A DNA stretch of 64,000 bases from Oscillibacter sp. (GTDB taxonomy: Bacteria; Bacillota; Clostridia; Oscillospirales; Oscillospiraceae), in the NCBI GenBank assembly GCA_017526785.1, contig JAFXQV010000031.1, forward strand, positions 102,624 to 166,623. The letters run 5' to 3'. The number at the start of each line of letters is the position of its first letter. The first letter of the stretch is position 1. The notes below the pieces were generated by a model. The model saw nothing but the letters and a program-made list of their open reading frames with translations. It did no database searches and was not told the origin of the DNA. Shown one piece after another: positions 1 through 8,710 of the stretch. The translations under genes and the position numbers were made by a program.

Positions 1-495
1 ATTCGGAGCGGGAACCCGTTCCCGGATGTCGCGCCGGGCGTCTACTACTACCGCCCGGCCATTTGGGCGGCGGAGCGCGGGTTAGTGGACGGCGAGGCGT
101 TCCACCCGGACACGCCCTGCACCCGCGCCGCCGTGATGGTCTACCTCTGGAAGCTGGCCGACGCCCCGGCCGGGTACCGCAACCCGTTCGAGGACGTGCC
201 GGACTGGACGGACTACGCGCAAGCTGTCGCGTGGGGGGTGTCGCGCGGAATCACGGGGGGGACGACCCCGACGACCTTTGAGCCGGAGCGTACCTGCACG
301 CGCGCGCAGATTGTGACGTTCCTGTACCGCCACTTGGTCGAGACGGGCGGGGCGCTCCACACCGGAAACACGCCGGAGCCGCTTGACAACCCCGAGACGG
401 CGCAGCCGGAACCCGTCGCCGACAGCGGCGCGACTACGCAAGATAACGGGGACAGTGACCAAACCTTTGCGCCGGAAGCTGTTACCCCTGAGTAA
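1..495 (+). CDS. S-layer homology (SLH) domain protein, C-terminal part
   Basis: The reading frame is open from base 1, so the start lies outside the window and 164 C-terminal residues are visible. They hold two SLH-like repeats: NPFPDVAPGVYYYRPAIWAA around residues 5-24, then a second one around 62-105 with the usual 'GITGGT...F.P...TRAQ' pattern. The last ~45 residues are a Pro/Glu/Asp-rich tail without an LPXTG signal. SLH repeats bind secondary cell-wall polymers, so this is probably the wall-anchoring end of an exported protein. The stop lies 18 bases before the subtilase start, so the two are probably co-transcribed. The N-terminal function cannot be judged. Family call is firm; role is inferred. 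Confidence 0.85.
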   Translation: MRSGNPFPDVAPGVYYYRPAIWAAERGLVDGEAFHPDTPCTRAAVMVYLWKLADAPAGYRNPFEDVPDWTDYAQAVAWGVSRGITGGTTPTTFEPERTCTRAQIVTFLYRHLVETGGALHTGNTPEPLDNPETAQPEPVADSGATTQDNGDSDQTFAPEAVTPE

Positions 496-513
496 TCACC
501 GGGAGGTGCAATT

Positions 514-2055
514 TTGAAAGCTGTACAACGTTTTTTGTTGGTGTGTGCGCTGGCGCTTTGTCTGACGGTCGGGGCGGCAGCGGACTTCGACGGCTATCTG
601 GTGGAAATTGACACGCCCGCCTGTCTGCTGGACGCCTCCGCCCCGGAGTTGCCGGAGATGAGCGAGGTCTACGCCCCGCTGGGGCTGTATCAGGCCGGGG
701 ACGCCGCCACGGTGGAACGACTGCGGGAGCGCGGCTTACTGCTCCACGCCGAGCCGAATTACATTGTAACGCTGGACGACACGCCCGGCATAGAGGCATT
801 GTCCAATCTGTCCGGGAAAGCGCGTCTTTGGGGCGCGTCCGAAAGCGCCGAACAGGCGTGGTACGAGCAGGAGCTGGGCGTGGATATCGTACGGCAGAAG
901 GGCGTCACGGGAGAGGGCGTCCGGGTGGGTATCGTGGATTCCGGTATCTTCAAGGAACATCAGGCTTTCGCGGGCGTCAAGGTGCTGGACGGTGCCAACT
1001 ACTGCGTGTCGGAGGACGACGAGGCACGGCATGACGTGTCGGACGGCGTCGGACACGGCACGTTTGTCAGCGGGCTGATTGCGGCGGCTGGCAACGGTAT
1101 CGGCGTCGCCGGACTTGCCCCGGGCGTCGAACTCGTGCCGCTGAAATGCTTCGAGAGCAAGAGCGGCAGTATCGCCAATATCGCCAAGGCGATTTGTGAC
1201 GGCGTGGACACATGGAAATGTCAGGTTCTGAACCTGAGCCTCGGCATTGAGAAGGATTCCGAAACCCTCCGGAAAGCCATTGCGTACGCCGGGGAAAGGG
1301 GCGTGCTGATGGTCGCGGCGGCGGGCAATCTGCTGAGCGGCCAGCATAATCCGGACGGAGACCCCCTGAATTATCCGGCGGCCTACCCGCAGGTTATCGG
1401 CGTGGGTGCCGTGGGGAAAACTTTGTCCGTCGCCGCGTTCTCGTACCGCAATGAGAGCGTCGAAATTGTCGCGCCGGGGCAGAGCATGCGCGCCCCCTCC
1501 TCAAAGGACGGAGAAAGCTATATAAGCGGTTACGGCACGTCCTACGCCTCGCCGATAGTGGCGGCGGCGGCGGCGCTGACGCTCTCCATACGCCCGGACT
1601 TAACGTCGGCGGAGTTCCGGGAACTGCTGACCGGAACCGCCCGCGACCTCGGCGATGAGGGCTACGATACTTCCTACGGCCACGGACTGCTTATGATTGC
1701 GTCACTATGCGCGGCGGCGGTTCCGGAGATGTTCCCGGAACCGGAAACGCCCCCGGAGCCGCAAAGCATCCGGGAGCGGGTCATAGCGGAACGCCAGCGC
1801 TTGGCGGCGCGGGAGGGCGGCGCGCCCGCGCTTTTCGCGGTGGCCTACAACGAAAAGGGACAGCCCCTCCGCCTCTTTGACATTTCGCCCGCGTCACAGC
1901 AGGACGGCGAGCCGGACAATATGCCGACTTTGTCCGAAGCGGACATTTCCGAGGAGATGTTCCAAGTCGAGAACGCGGCGCTCTGGAAGCTCATTTCGTT
2001 TGACCGTCCCACGTTTATTCCCTTTGAGGCTCCTGTCATACTGCCCGTGTCCTGA
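514..2055 (+). CDS. Secreted subtilisin-like serine protease (peptidase family S8)
   Basis: A 513-residue exported protease. A signal peptide covers about residues 1-23 (Lys, then a Leu/Ala-rich core ending AAA). A pro-region of about 100 residues follows, then the S8 domain: catalytic Asp142 in GIVDSGI, His181 in GHGTFVSG, oxyanion Asn272 in AAAGN and nucleophile Ser343 in GTSYASP, so all active residues are present. A Pro/Glu-rich linker begins near 407 and about 80 C-terminal residues are unassigned. The TTG start is chosen because GGGAGGT at 501-507 is well spaced and the frame then begins directly with the signal peptide. It follows the SLH gene closely, so it may process surface proteins (inference). 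The substrate is unknown. Confidence 0.93.
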   Translation: MKAVQRFLLVCALALCLTVGAAADFDGYLVEIDTPACLLDASAPELPEMSEVYAPLGLYQAGDAATVERLRERGLLLHAEPNYIVTLDDTPGIEALSNLSGKARLWGASESAEQAWYEQELGVDIVRQKGVTGEGVRVGIVDSGIFKEHQAFAGVKVLDGANYCVSEDDEARHDVSDGVGHGTFVSGLIAAAGNGIGVAGLAPGVELVPLKCFESKSGSIANIAKAICDGVDTWKCQVLNLSLGIEKDSETLRKAIAYAGERGVLMVAAAGNLLSGQHNPDGDPLNYPAAYPQVIGVGAVGKTLSVAAFSYRNESVEIVAPGQSMRAPSSKDGESYISGYGTSYASPIVAAAAALTLSIRPDLTSAEFRELLTGTARDLGDEGYDTSYGHGLLMIASLCAAAVPEMFPEPETPPEPQSIRERVIAERQRLAAREGGAPALFAVAYNEKGQPLRLFDISPASQQDGEPDNMPTLSEADISEEMFQVENAALWKLISFDRPTFIPFEAPVILPVS

Positions 2056-2057
2056 AA

Positions 2058-2095
2058 AAACCCCTCCGTCGCTTAGCGGCGGAGGGGGACTTTTA
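2058..2095. terminator. Bidirectional intrinsic terminator between the subtilase and malQ genes
   Basis: CCCCTCCGTCGC (2061-2072) pairs with GCGGCGGAGGGG (2076-2087) through one G-U pair, around a four-base loop. The stem is flanked by an A-run before and a T-run after, so it can stop both converging transcripts. Confidence 0.85.
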
Positions 2096-2109
2096 GCGGC
2101 GGAAGGGTA

Positions 2110-3639
2110 CTATTTCTCGGCTTTCGCTTTGGACTTCTTCTCGGGCTTCACGACCGGGCGCGGGGCGCAGCGGCCGTAAGTCTCCGTAAGCGTACGGATT
2201 TCGTCGGCGACTTGCGGCGTGGCGGCACCGGGCAACATACGCCAGCGCCAGTTGCCGTCGGCGACGCCGGGGACGTTCGTCCGCGCCTCGGTGCCTAAGC
2301 CCAAATAGTCCTGCATTTGCGCCACGAACAGCACGGCCACGCTGCCCTGTCCGGCGCGGAGTACCGCCTGCCGCATGGCCTCCTTGCCCTTGACGCCTAA
2401 ATACTTCTCGGCGTACGCCTTTTCGTGCTTCTTGACGGACGCGCACCAGCCCATAAGGGTGTCATTGTCGTGGGTACCCGTGTAGCAAACGCAATTCGGG
2501 TTGGTGTAGTTGTGGGGGAGGTAGGCGTTGGAGGCGTCGGAGAAGGCGAACTCCAAGACTTTCATGCCGGGGAGGCCGGACGTGTCGCGGAGTTCGTGTA
2601 CGGCGTCGGTGAGAATGCCCAAATCTTCGGCGATGTAGGTCACGTTATGGAACCAGCTTGTCAGCACGCGCAGCAAGTCCATGCCGGGACCCTTGACCCA
2701 TTGGCCATTTTTGGCGGTCTTGGAGCCGGCGGGGATTGCCCAGTAGCTCTCCATGGCGCGGAAGTGGTCAATCCGGATGGCGTCGAACAGGCGCGACGCG
2801 CCCTCAACGCGGCGAATCCACCAGCCGAAGCCGTCCTGTTTCATGGCGTCCCAGTTGTAGAGCGGATTTCCCCAGAGCTGGCCGTCCTCGGAGAAGTAGT
2901 CGGGCGGCACGCCCGCGACTTTCGTGGGGTGTCCCTCGGGGTCTAACTGGAACTGCGCCCGCTCCGCCCACACGTCCGACGAATCAAGGGAAACGTAAAT
3001 CGGCAAATCCCCGATGATGTGAATGCCCAGCTCGTTGACGTACTTCTTGAACGCGTCCCACTGCTGGAAGAAGCAGTATTGTTCCCATGTGTGGTAGGCG
3101 ATTTCGGACTCAAGGTCACGGTGCCAGCGTTCGAGGGCGTGGTGTTCGTGCTGGCGGAGCGCCTTTTCCGGCCAGTCAAACCACGCTTTCCCGCCGAAGC
3201 GCTCTTTCAAGGCCTGATAGAGCGTGTAGTCACGCACCCACGGGAATTTGTCGCGGAACTCACGCGCGGCGCGGGCGGTCTCGGGCGTGATACGGGAGAA
3301 CGCTTTGCGGAGCAGTGCGGGGCGGGTCTCGTAGAGCGCGGCGTAGTCGATATCGCCGACGGGAACTTTGGCGGCTTCCAGTTCGTCGGGCGTCAGGAGG
3401 CCGTCGTCGGCGAGGGCTTCCAAGTCGATGAAGTACGGGTTTCCGGCGAAGGTGGACAGCGTGGTATAGGGCGAGTTGCCGCCGCCGGAGGGACCCACGG
3501 GCAGTATCTGCCACCACTTCTGTCCGGCTTCTTTGAGGAAGTCGGCGAAGGCGCGGGCTTCCTTGCCCATGGAGCCAATGCCGTAGGGCGAGGGCAGGGA
3601 GAAGATAGGAAGCAGGATACCAGCGGAGCGCTTTATCAT
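2110..3639 (-). CDS. malQ: 4-alpha-glucanotransferase (amylomaltase, GH77)
   Basis: Disproportionating enzyme that moves alpha-1,4-glucan segments between maltodextrins or to glucose in the cytoplasm. The 509 residues match the usual family length. GH77 signatures are present: N-terminal 'R.AGILLPIFSLPSPYGIGS', nucleophile Asp291 in AIRIDHFR, acid/base Glu338 in IAEDLG and Asp391 in THDND. The ATG start is preceded by AAAGGGGAA. A Lys-rich C-terminal tail (about the last 12 residues) is extra. A strong promoter at 3681-3709 suggests its own transcript. No other maltodextrin or glycogen gene lies beside it. High confidence. Confidence 0.96.
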   Translation of the reverse strand: MIKRSAGILLPIFSLPSPYGIGSMGKEARAFADFLKEAGQKWWQILPVGPSGGGNSPYTTLSTFAGNPYFIDLEALADDGLLTPDELEAAKVPVGDIDYAALYETRPALLRKAFSRITPETARAAREFRDKFPWVRDYTLYQALKERFGGKAWFDWPEKALRQHEHHALERWHRDLESEIAYHTWEQYCFFQQWDAFKKYVNELGIHIIGDLPIYVSLDSSDVWAERAQFQLDPEGHPTKVAGVPPDYFSEDGQLWGNPLYNWDAMKQDGFGWWIRRVEGASRLFDAIRIDHFRAMESYWAIPAGSKTAKNGQWVKGPGMDLLRVLTSWFHNVTYIAEDLGILTDAVHELRDTSGLPGMKVLEFAFSDASNAYLPHNYTNPNCVCYTGTHDNDTLMGWCASVKKHEKAYAEKYLGVKGKEAMRQAVLRAGQGSVAVLFVAQMQDYLGLGTEARTNVPGVADGNWRWRMLPGAATPQVADEIRTLTETYGRCAPRPVVKPEKKSKAKAEK

Positions 3640-3680
3640 GGTTACAGTTCCCCTTTCCGGGCGCGATTGCGTCCGGCGCT

Positions 3681-3709
3681 ATTATAATACACTTTCCGGC
3701 AACAGGCAA
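3681..3709 (-). promoter_or_regulatory. Sigma-A promoter of malQ
   Basis: On the minus strand TTGCCT (3704-3709) and TATAAT (3681-3686) are separated by exactly 17 bases, 41 bases before the malQ start. The -35 element abuts the end of cca. Confidence 0.8.
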
Positions 3710-3712
3710 GAC

Positions 3713-5116
3713 TTACGGAGATAACTTATTTGCGCGTGTATGTGTGGGGGTACGGTTCTGTCCGGGGCGTTGCCGGACGGTCTGCAGGAGTGCTTCCCGG
3801 TCGTTGGGCAGTTCGCCCTCTATGACGCGGTTTAGCAGGTCGTCGAGCGTCCGGCCGATGCGCTTGCCGGACAGCCCCAGCGCGAGCAGGTCGTCTCCGT
3901 TGACGGCCAACTGCCGCAGACTGAAACAGGCCTGTTTTTCAATCAGCGTACGCAGAATCGTTTCGACTTCCAGCACGGTTTGAAGCCGCCGCGTGTCCAT
4001 GCCGGACTGGGCGAGGTTGTCGGCGCGCTTCACGGCCAGCAACTGCCGGAAAGTCTCCTCCCCCAACTGGCGCAAAGCCCGACGGACGGCCTTTTCGGTC
4101 GGCAAAAGCGGCCTGTCGTGCAGTTCAATCAAGAGCGCGACGCGTTCCCGCAGAACCCGGGGAAAGCGCATGCGTTTGAGCATTTCGGCCGCCATGTCGC
4201 GGCTTAGCGCCTGATGTCCCGGAAAGTGTCCGATACCGTACTCATCGGTACAGAATTTTTGAGGCTTGCCGATATCGTGCAGGAACATCGTCAGGCGAAG
4301 CGTCAAATCATCGAACGGCACGCCGTCCATGGCGTGTAACGTGTGTTCCCAAACGTCGTAACAGTGGTGGGGGTTGCGCTGGTCAAAGCCAATCATGGGC
4401 AGGATTTCCGGCCAGAACACGCCGATAACGTCCGGGTATTGCCGTAAAACGTCCGTGGCGTACCGCGCCCGGAACAGCTTGCAAAGCTCCATCTGAATCC
4501 GTTCCGGGGCGATTTCCGAGAGCAGTTCCCGGTTCCGGCGGATGCTCTCCGCCACGCCGGGCGTGAGCCGGAACCCCAGCGACGCGGAAAAGCGTAACCC
4601 GCGCATGAGCCGCAAGGCGTCCTCTCCGAAGCGTTCGTCCGGCGCGCCGATACAGCGCAAGACGCCCGCCCGCAAGTCCCGCTGACCGTGGCAGGGGTCG
4701 CGGAGTTCGCCGTCCAAGCCCATCGCAATGGCGTTGACAGTGAAATCCCGGCGCTTCAAGTCCTCCTCCAAGGAACCCGTGAACGACACGGACGACGGGC
4801 GGCGGTGGTCTTCATAGACGCCGTCCACGCGGTACGTTGTGACCTCCACGCCGCCGCTTCCCGAGCGGACGGTGAGCGTACCGTGACGAATGCCCGTGGG
4901 GATTGTGCGGCGCGGGAAGACTTCCGCGACCTGTTCGGGGGTGGCGTTGGTGGTCACGTCCCAGTCCTCCGGGACGCGTCCAAGAAGCGTGTCGCGCACA
5001 CAGCCGCCCACGCACCACGCCTCATAACCCGCCGCCGTGAGTTTCCGTAAAACGTGCCGCACCGCCGGGGGAATCACTTTTTGCCGTTTCGCCGCGCTCT
5101 CTGGAATATTTTTCAT
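3713..5116 (-). CDS. cca: CCA tRNA nucleotidyltransferase with HD domain
   Basis: Adds or repairs the 3' CCA end of tRNAs. The 467-residue protein has the class II polymerase-beta-type head: CVGGCVRD followed by the metal-binding EDWDVTT (Asp51, Asp53), then RRDFTVNA and the nucleotide-recognition helix FGEDALRLMR. A second half carries an HD phosphohydrolase-type domain (MFLHDIGKP near 280, GHQALSRD about 24 residues on), as in many Gram-positive CCA enzymes. The ~20 C-terminal residues are basic and low in complexity. It is divergent from murC across a 121-base gap. Whether it is the full CCA enzyme or only adds CC or A cannot be told from sequence alone. Confidence 0.93.
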   Translation of the reverse strand: MKNIPESAAKRQKVIPPAVRHVLRKLTAAGYEAWCVGGCVRDTLLGRVPEDWDVTTNATPEQVAEVFPRRTIPTGIRHGTLTVRSGSGGVEVTTYRVDGVYEDHRRPSSVSFTGSLEEDLKRRDFTVNAIAMGLDGELRDPCHGQRDLRAGVLRCIGAPDERFGEDALRLMRGLRFSASLGFRLTPGVAESIRRNRELLSEIAPERIQMELCKLFRARYATDVLRQYPDVIGVFWPEILPMIGFDQRNPHHCYDVWEHTLHAMDGVPFDDLTLRLTMFLHDIGKPQKFCTDEYGIGHFPGHQALSRDMAAEMLKRMRFPRVLRERVALLIELHDRPLLPTEKAVRRALRQLGEETFRQLLAVKRADNLAQSGMDTRRLQTVLEVETILRTLIEKQACFSLRQLAVNGDDLLALGLSGKRIGRTLDDLLNRVIEGELPNDREALLQTVRQRPGQNRTPTHTRANKLSP

Positions 5117-5133
5117 GTTCCCCCGCCTTTCTG

Positions 5134-5162
5134 TTGCTTTTCGCCTCCACGCGCATTATAAT
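5134..5162 (+). promoter_or_regulatory. Sigma-A promoter of murC
   Basis: TTGCTT (5134-5139) and TATAAT (5157-5162) with a 17-base spacer, about 75 bases before the murC start. The -10 lies in ATTATAAT, which also reads TATAAT on the other strand, but no good -35 was found there for cca. Confidence 0.75.
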
Positions 5163-5237
5163 AGGGTAATCGAAACATAAATGGAAAACGGACAGAAAGC
5201 CCCCGCGGCTTCTGCCCATGAAAGGAAGCGCTCCTGA

Positions 5238-6626
5238 ATGACAACACCTTCCCCCATTGAAACGTATCTGCTGCCCGGGAAACGGGCGCATTTAGTGGGA
5301 ATCGGCGGCGTGTCGATGTCGCCTCTTGCGGAAGTCCTGCAACAGATGGGCTTGACTGTCACGGGTTCCGACATGTCCGAGAGCCGCGCCGTCGAACGCC
5401 TGCGCGGACTGGGAATCGCCGTGGCAATCGGGCATAACGCCGAAAATTTAGGCGGCTGTGATTTCGTCATCCGCACCGCCGCCGCGCCGGACAGTAACCC
5501 GGAAATCGCCGGAGCCATTACGCGCGGCATTCCCGTCTACGAACGCGCCGACGGCTGGGGCGCTATCATGCGGCGCTACCCCAACGCGCTATGCGTCGCG
5601 GGGACGCACGGCAAGACGACCACGACTTCCATGTGTACGCATATTTTCCTGTCCGCGCGGCGCGACCCAACCGTGATGATTGGCGGCACCCTGCCCATTC
5701 TGCACGCCGGATATCGCGTCGGACAGGGTGACACGATTATCGCCGAATCATGCGAATACCGGGACAGTTTTCTCCGCTTCTCGCCGACGGTAGCGGTCAT
5801 TCTCAACGTCGAGGCCGACCATTTGGACTACTTCCACAATCTGGCCAACGTGCAGCGGTCATTCCGGCGCTTCGCGGAACTTGTTCCGCCGACCGGACGC
5901 GTCATCGTCAACGCCGACAACGCCAGCGCCATGACGACTATCGCGGGACTGAACCGCCCTGTCATGACATTCGGCCTCCAAGAGAAAGCCGACTGCACCG
6001 CCGCCAACTTGCGCTGGTCTCACGGGAGGCCGGAATTTGATATCGTGATTGGGGGCGAACAGTACGCCCATGTCGCCTTGCAGGTGTACGGGGAACACAA
6101 TGTGCTAAACGCGCTCGCGGCGGCGGCGGCGGCGTACGTGTTAGGCGTGCCGGGCGCGGACGTGGAGGCGGGGCTTTCGGGCTTCACGGGCGCGGAGCGC
6201 CGTTTCCAGCACAAAGGCACATTCAACGGCGCGGAAGTCCGCGACGACTACGCCCACCACCCCGACGAGATACACGCGCTCTTGAGTTCCGCCCGTCAGC
6301 TCGGCTATCAGCGCGTCATTGTGGCGTTCCAGCCGCACACCTACTCCCGGACGGCGAATCTGTTCGACCGCTTTGTAGAGGAGTTGAAGCAGGCTGACGC
6401 CGTTGTGCTTGCGGAAATCTACGCGGCGCGGGAACAGAATACCCTCGGCATTTCCTCGGCCGACCTGTGCCGCAACATCCCCGGCTCCGTGTACTGCTCC
6501 ACGCTCGACGAGACCGCCCGGAAACTGCGGGAAATCGTACGCCCCGGCGACCTCGTGCTGACCGTCGGCGCGGGCGACATCTACCGTGTCGGGGAAGCGC
6601 TGGTCAACGATTCCGAAGCCGTGTAG
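5238..6626 (+). CDS. murC: UDP-N-acetylmuramate--L-alanine ligase
   Basis: Cytoplasmic peptidoglycan precursor synthesis: ATP-dependent addition of L-Ala to UDP-MurNAc. The 462 residues are the normal length. A Rossmann-type UDP-binding N-terminus (HLVGIGGVSMSPLAEVL) is followed by the Mur-ligase ATP loop GTHGKTTTTSM near residue 120, ESCEYRDSFL, the EADHLDYF segment and the C-terminal DDYAHHPDEI motif typical of MurC. The ATG start is preceded by GAAAGGAAG. It stands alone rather than in a dcw cluster. Confidence 0.97.
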   Translation: MTTPSPIETYLLPGKRAHLVGIGGVSMSPLAEVLQQMGLTVTGSDMSESRAVERLRGLGIAVAIGHNAENLGGCDFVIRTAAAPDSNPEIAGAITRGIPVYERADGWGAIMRRYPNALCVAGTHGKTTTTSMCTHIFLSARRDPTVMIGGTLPILHAGYRVGQGDTIIAESCEYRDSFLRFSPTVAVILNVEADHLDYFHNLANVQRSFRRFAELVPPTGRVIVNADNASAMTTIAGLNRPVMTFGLQEKADCTAANLRWSHGRPEFDIVIGGEQYAHVALQVYGEHNVLNALAAAAAAYVLGVPGADVEAGLSGFTGAERRFQHKGTFNGAEVRDDYAHHPDEIHALLSSARQLGYQRVIVAFQPHTYSRTANLFDRFVEELKQADAVVLAEIYAAREQNTLGISSADLCRNIPGSVYCSTLDETARKLREIVRPGDLVLTVGAGDIYRVGEALVNDSEAV

Positions 6627-6645
6627 CGTCAATCGGAAACGCGCG

Positions 6646-6673
6646 TACGCCTTCCCCGGCAGAGGAAGGCGTA
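6646..6673. terminator. Hairpin between converging murC and DD-carboxypeptidase genes
   Basis: TACGCCTTCC (6646-6655) and GGAAGGCGTA (6664-6673) form a perfect 10-bp stem with an 8-base loop. No clear T-run follows on either side, so termination is likely but weaker than at the other sites. Confidence 0.55.
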
Positions 6674-6680
6674 TTGTGTG

Positions 6681-8054
6681 TCAACGGCCGTTGTACCCGC
6701 TGAAGCCCGAACTCCGGGCGCGGCGGCGGTTCTTAATCGCGCCGCGAATGGCCAGCGCCAGTGCCGCCACGCCGACGACCCCGGCCGCCGCCCATGTCAC
6801 GGGCTTCTTGGCTATCTCGACGGCCTTCTTCTCGACTTGCAGGAACTTCGACAGCTCCGCCGCGTGGGACGAAAGCAAGTCCACAGAGCCGTATTCCACG
6901 CCGTTGTAGCTGACGGTCACGGTACCCAACTTTTGTCCTTCCTCGACGGGTGCCTCTATGGAATCCGTTTCAAGCTGAATACTCCGCTCGACGACATCCT
7001 TTTTCAGCCCCGCCGGGACTAACGCTTCCAGTTCCGCGCCGGAAACCGCCGTGACGTGGTTGGTACGCGACAGCGACACCGGGATTTCGTCAATGGGTTC
7101 CCCCTCGTCCAGCAGGGTCATATAGCGGAAATTGTCGAAACCCCAGTTAAACAGGCGGGTCGTCTCGGAAAAACTCCGGATGATGGTCTTTTTGCCCTCC
7201 TGCACGCGCTCCGCGCCCATGACGACGCTTAGAAAGTGCTTGTTGTTGCGCTGTGCCGTGGCCACGAGGCAGTGTCCGGACTGGCTGGTGGAACCTGTTT
7301 TGACGCCGTGGACTTCCGGGTTTTTGTAGTCCGGAATCCGGCGGTTGCAGATGAGGTAATTCGTGTTCAGCAGGGCGCGTTCCTTGCTCATGTTCGTGGC
7401 GGGGACTACCACTCTGTCCGTGTCGCAGATGACCATGAACGTCGGGTATTTCATCGCGGCTTTGGTAATCAAGTACATGTCCCACGGGGAGGTATAATGC
7501 CCGGGGTCGTGCAGTCCGTGGGGGTTGACAAAGTGCGTGTTCCGGCAGCCCAATTCGTCGGCCTTCTTGTTCATGGCGTCCACAAACGCGTCCACGGAAC
7601 CCGCGACCGCCACCGCCAGCACGCACGCCGCCTCATTCGCCGACGGAATCAGCAGGCAGTCCAGCAGATTCCGCACCGTCATGACCTCGCCCTCTTTCAG
7701 CCCCACCGTGCTTCCGTCGGCGGGCAGGGTTTTGACGACTGACCCGGCCGTAACTTCCTGCTGAAACGTCAGCCGCCCCGTGTCGATGGCCTCCAGCGTC
7801 AGAAGCGCCGTCATGACCTTGGTCAGGCTTGCCGGGAAGAGTTCGGCGTGTTCGTTCTTGCCGTAGACCATTTTCCCGGTTTTCAGGTCGACCAGTAACG
7901 CGCCCTGCGCGAGAATGTCGGGGTCGGGGGGAAGCACGACCTGTCCTTCCTCGGACGCGAAGCCCCGGAATGGTGTCAAAGCCAGCGTCAGAAGCAACGC
8001 CAGAAAAGCGGCGAAAAATCGCTTGCCGCCGGAGAGTTTGAAATATGCGTTCAT
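6681..8054 (-). CDS. D-alanyl-D-alanine carboxypeptidase (DacA/DacF-type PBP)
   Basis: Serine carboxypeptidase that trims the terminal D-Ala from peptidoglycan stem peptides outside the membrane. From the chosen ATG, preceded by GGGAGGAAC, it has 457 residues. A signal peptide covers residues 1-34 (ends GFASE). Active-site motifs are SLTK (Ser76, Lys79), SAN (138-140) and KTG (252-254), all intact. A C-terminal PBP5-like beta domain follows, then a hydrophobic segment near 420-440 with a basic end, fitting a membrane anchor. A 37-codon upstream in-frame extension was dropped because it lacks a ribosome site and overlaps the promoter. Sporulation-specific DacF is also possible; the sequence does not decide. 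Confidence 0.93.
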   Translation of the reverse strand: MNAYFKLSGGKRFFAAFLALLLTLALTPFRGFASEEGQVVLPPDPDILAQGALLVDLKTGKMVYGKNEHAELFPASLTKVMTALLTLEAIDTGRLTFQQEVTAGSVVKTLPADGSTVGLKEGEVMTVRNLLDCLLIPSANEAACVLAVAVAGSVDAFVDAMNKKADELGCRNTHFVNPHGLHDPGHYTSPWDMYLITKAAMKYPTFMVICDTDRVVVPATNMSKERALLNTNYLICNRRIPDYKNPEVHGVKTGSTSQSGHCLVATAQRNNKHFLSVVMGAERVQEGKKTIIRSFSETTRLFNWGFDNFRYMTLLDEGEPIDEIPVSLSRTNHVTAVSGAELEALVPAGLKKDVVERSIQLETDSIEAPVEEGQKLGTVTVSYNGVEYGSVDLLSSHAAELSKFLQVEKKAVEIAKKPVTWAAAGVVGVAALALAIRGAIKNRRRARSSGFSGYNGR

Positions 8055-8108
8055 CGAAGTTCCTCCCGTTTTCTGTGCGCGGGGTATCCCGTGCCGCTTG
8101 GTGAGGCC

Positions 8109-8137
8109 AGTATAACAAAAAAAGTGGGGGAGTTCAA
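8109..8137 (-). promoter_or_regulatory. Sigma-A promoter of the DD-carboxypeptidase gene
   Basis: On the minus strand TTGAAC (8132-8137) and TATACT (8109-8114) are 17 bases apart, about 55 bases before the start codon. Confidence 0.7.
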
Positions 8138-8139
8138 GC

Positions 8140-8643
8140 GTGAAAAAGAAACAAAAGATAAACAAAGTGGTAAATCATGGGGAATTGGTTCTGCTGGGGC
8201 TGACGGCGCTGTTTTTGTGCTTCCTGTTCGCGATACGCGGCCGCCCCGCCCCCGAACGCGCTTTGACCGTCCGGACATTGGCGCTCCCGGGCAAGTCCGC
8301 CGAACCCGCGCCCGTTCTATCTGACGCCGAACCCGCGCCCGTGACATCCGACGGCGAACCCGCGCCCGCCACACCCGACAGCGCCGCGCCCCCCACATCC
8401 GACACGGACACGCCCGCCGACAGCGCCGGACTGGTGAACATCAACACGGCGGACTTGTCCGCGCTGTGCGCGCTGCCCGGAATCGGGGAAGCCCTCGCCG
8501 GACGCGTTATCGCCTACCGGGAGGAACACGGGGCTTTCGAGAGGCCGGAGGATATCATGAACGTTTCCGGCATTGGTCAGGGCAAATTCGCGGCCTTGCG
8601 GGGGCTGATTACGACGGAGGAAAAATCTGTTTCCGGTCATTGA
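8140..8643 (+). CDS. ComEA-like helix-hairpin-helix DNA-binding protein
   Basis: 167 residues. One N-terminal membrane segment (about 15-34), then a Pro/Ala-rich linker with a repeated EPAPV/EPAPA pattern (about 52-90), then a C-terminal helix-hairpin-helix pair: VNINTADLSALCALPGIGEA and GAFERPEDIMNVSGIGQGKF. This is the layout of ComEA, the membrane-tethered DNA receptor of the competence uptake machinery. comEC and comEB are not adjacent, so a role in transformation is only inferred from the family. Possible starts are the ATG used or the GTG a few bases later. The stop overlaps the next gene's -35 element. Confidence 0.85.
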   Translation: MKKKQKINKVVNHGELVLLGLTALFLCFLFAIRGRPAPERALTVRTLALPGKSAEPAPVLSDAEPAPVTSDGEPAPATPDSAAPPTSDTDTPADSAGLVNINTADLSALCALPGIGEALAGRVIAYREEHGAFERPEDIMNVSGIGQGKFAALRGLITTEEKSVSGH

Positions 8644-8668
8644 CAAAGTGCCGGTGTTGTTGTATCAT
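8640..8668 (+). promoter_or_regulatory. Sigma-A promoter of the DegV gene
   Basis: A perfect TTGACA (8640-8645), a 17-base spacer and TATCAT (8663-8668). The -35 contains the comEA stop codon, so the two genes abut but DegV has its own promoter. Confidence 0.8.
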
Positions 8669-8710
8669 GTCATATGGTCTGATAAATCATTTGACAGGGA
8701 GTGTGGAACA

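Noticed and set aside
3019..3687. Plus-strand frame of 222 codons opposite malQ
   Set aside because: Shadow of a well-conserved GH77 gene, no start signal.
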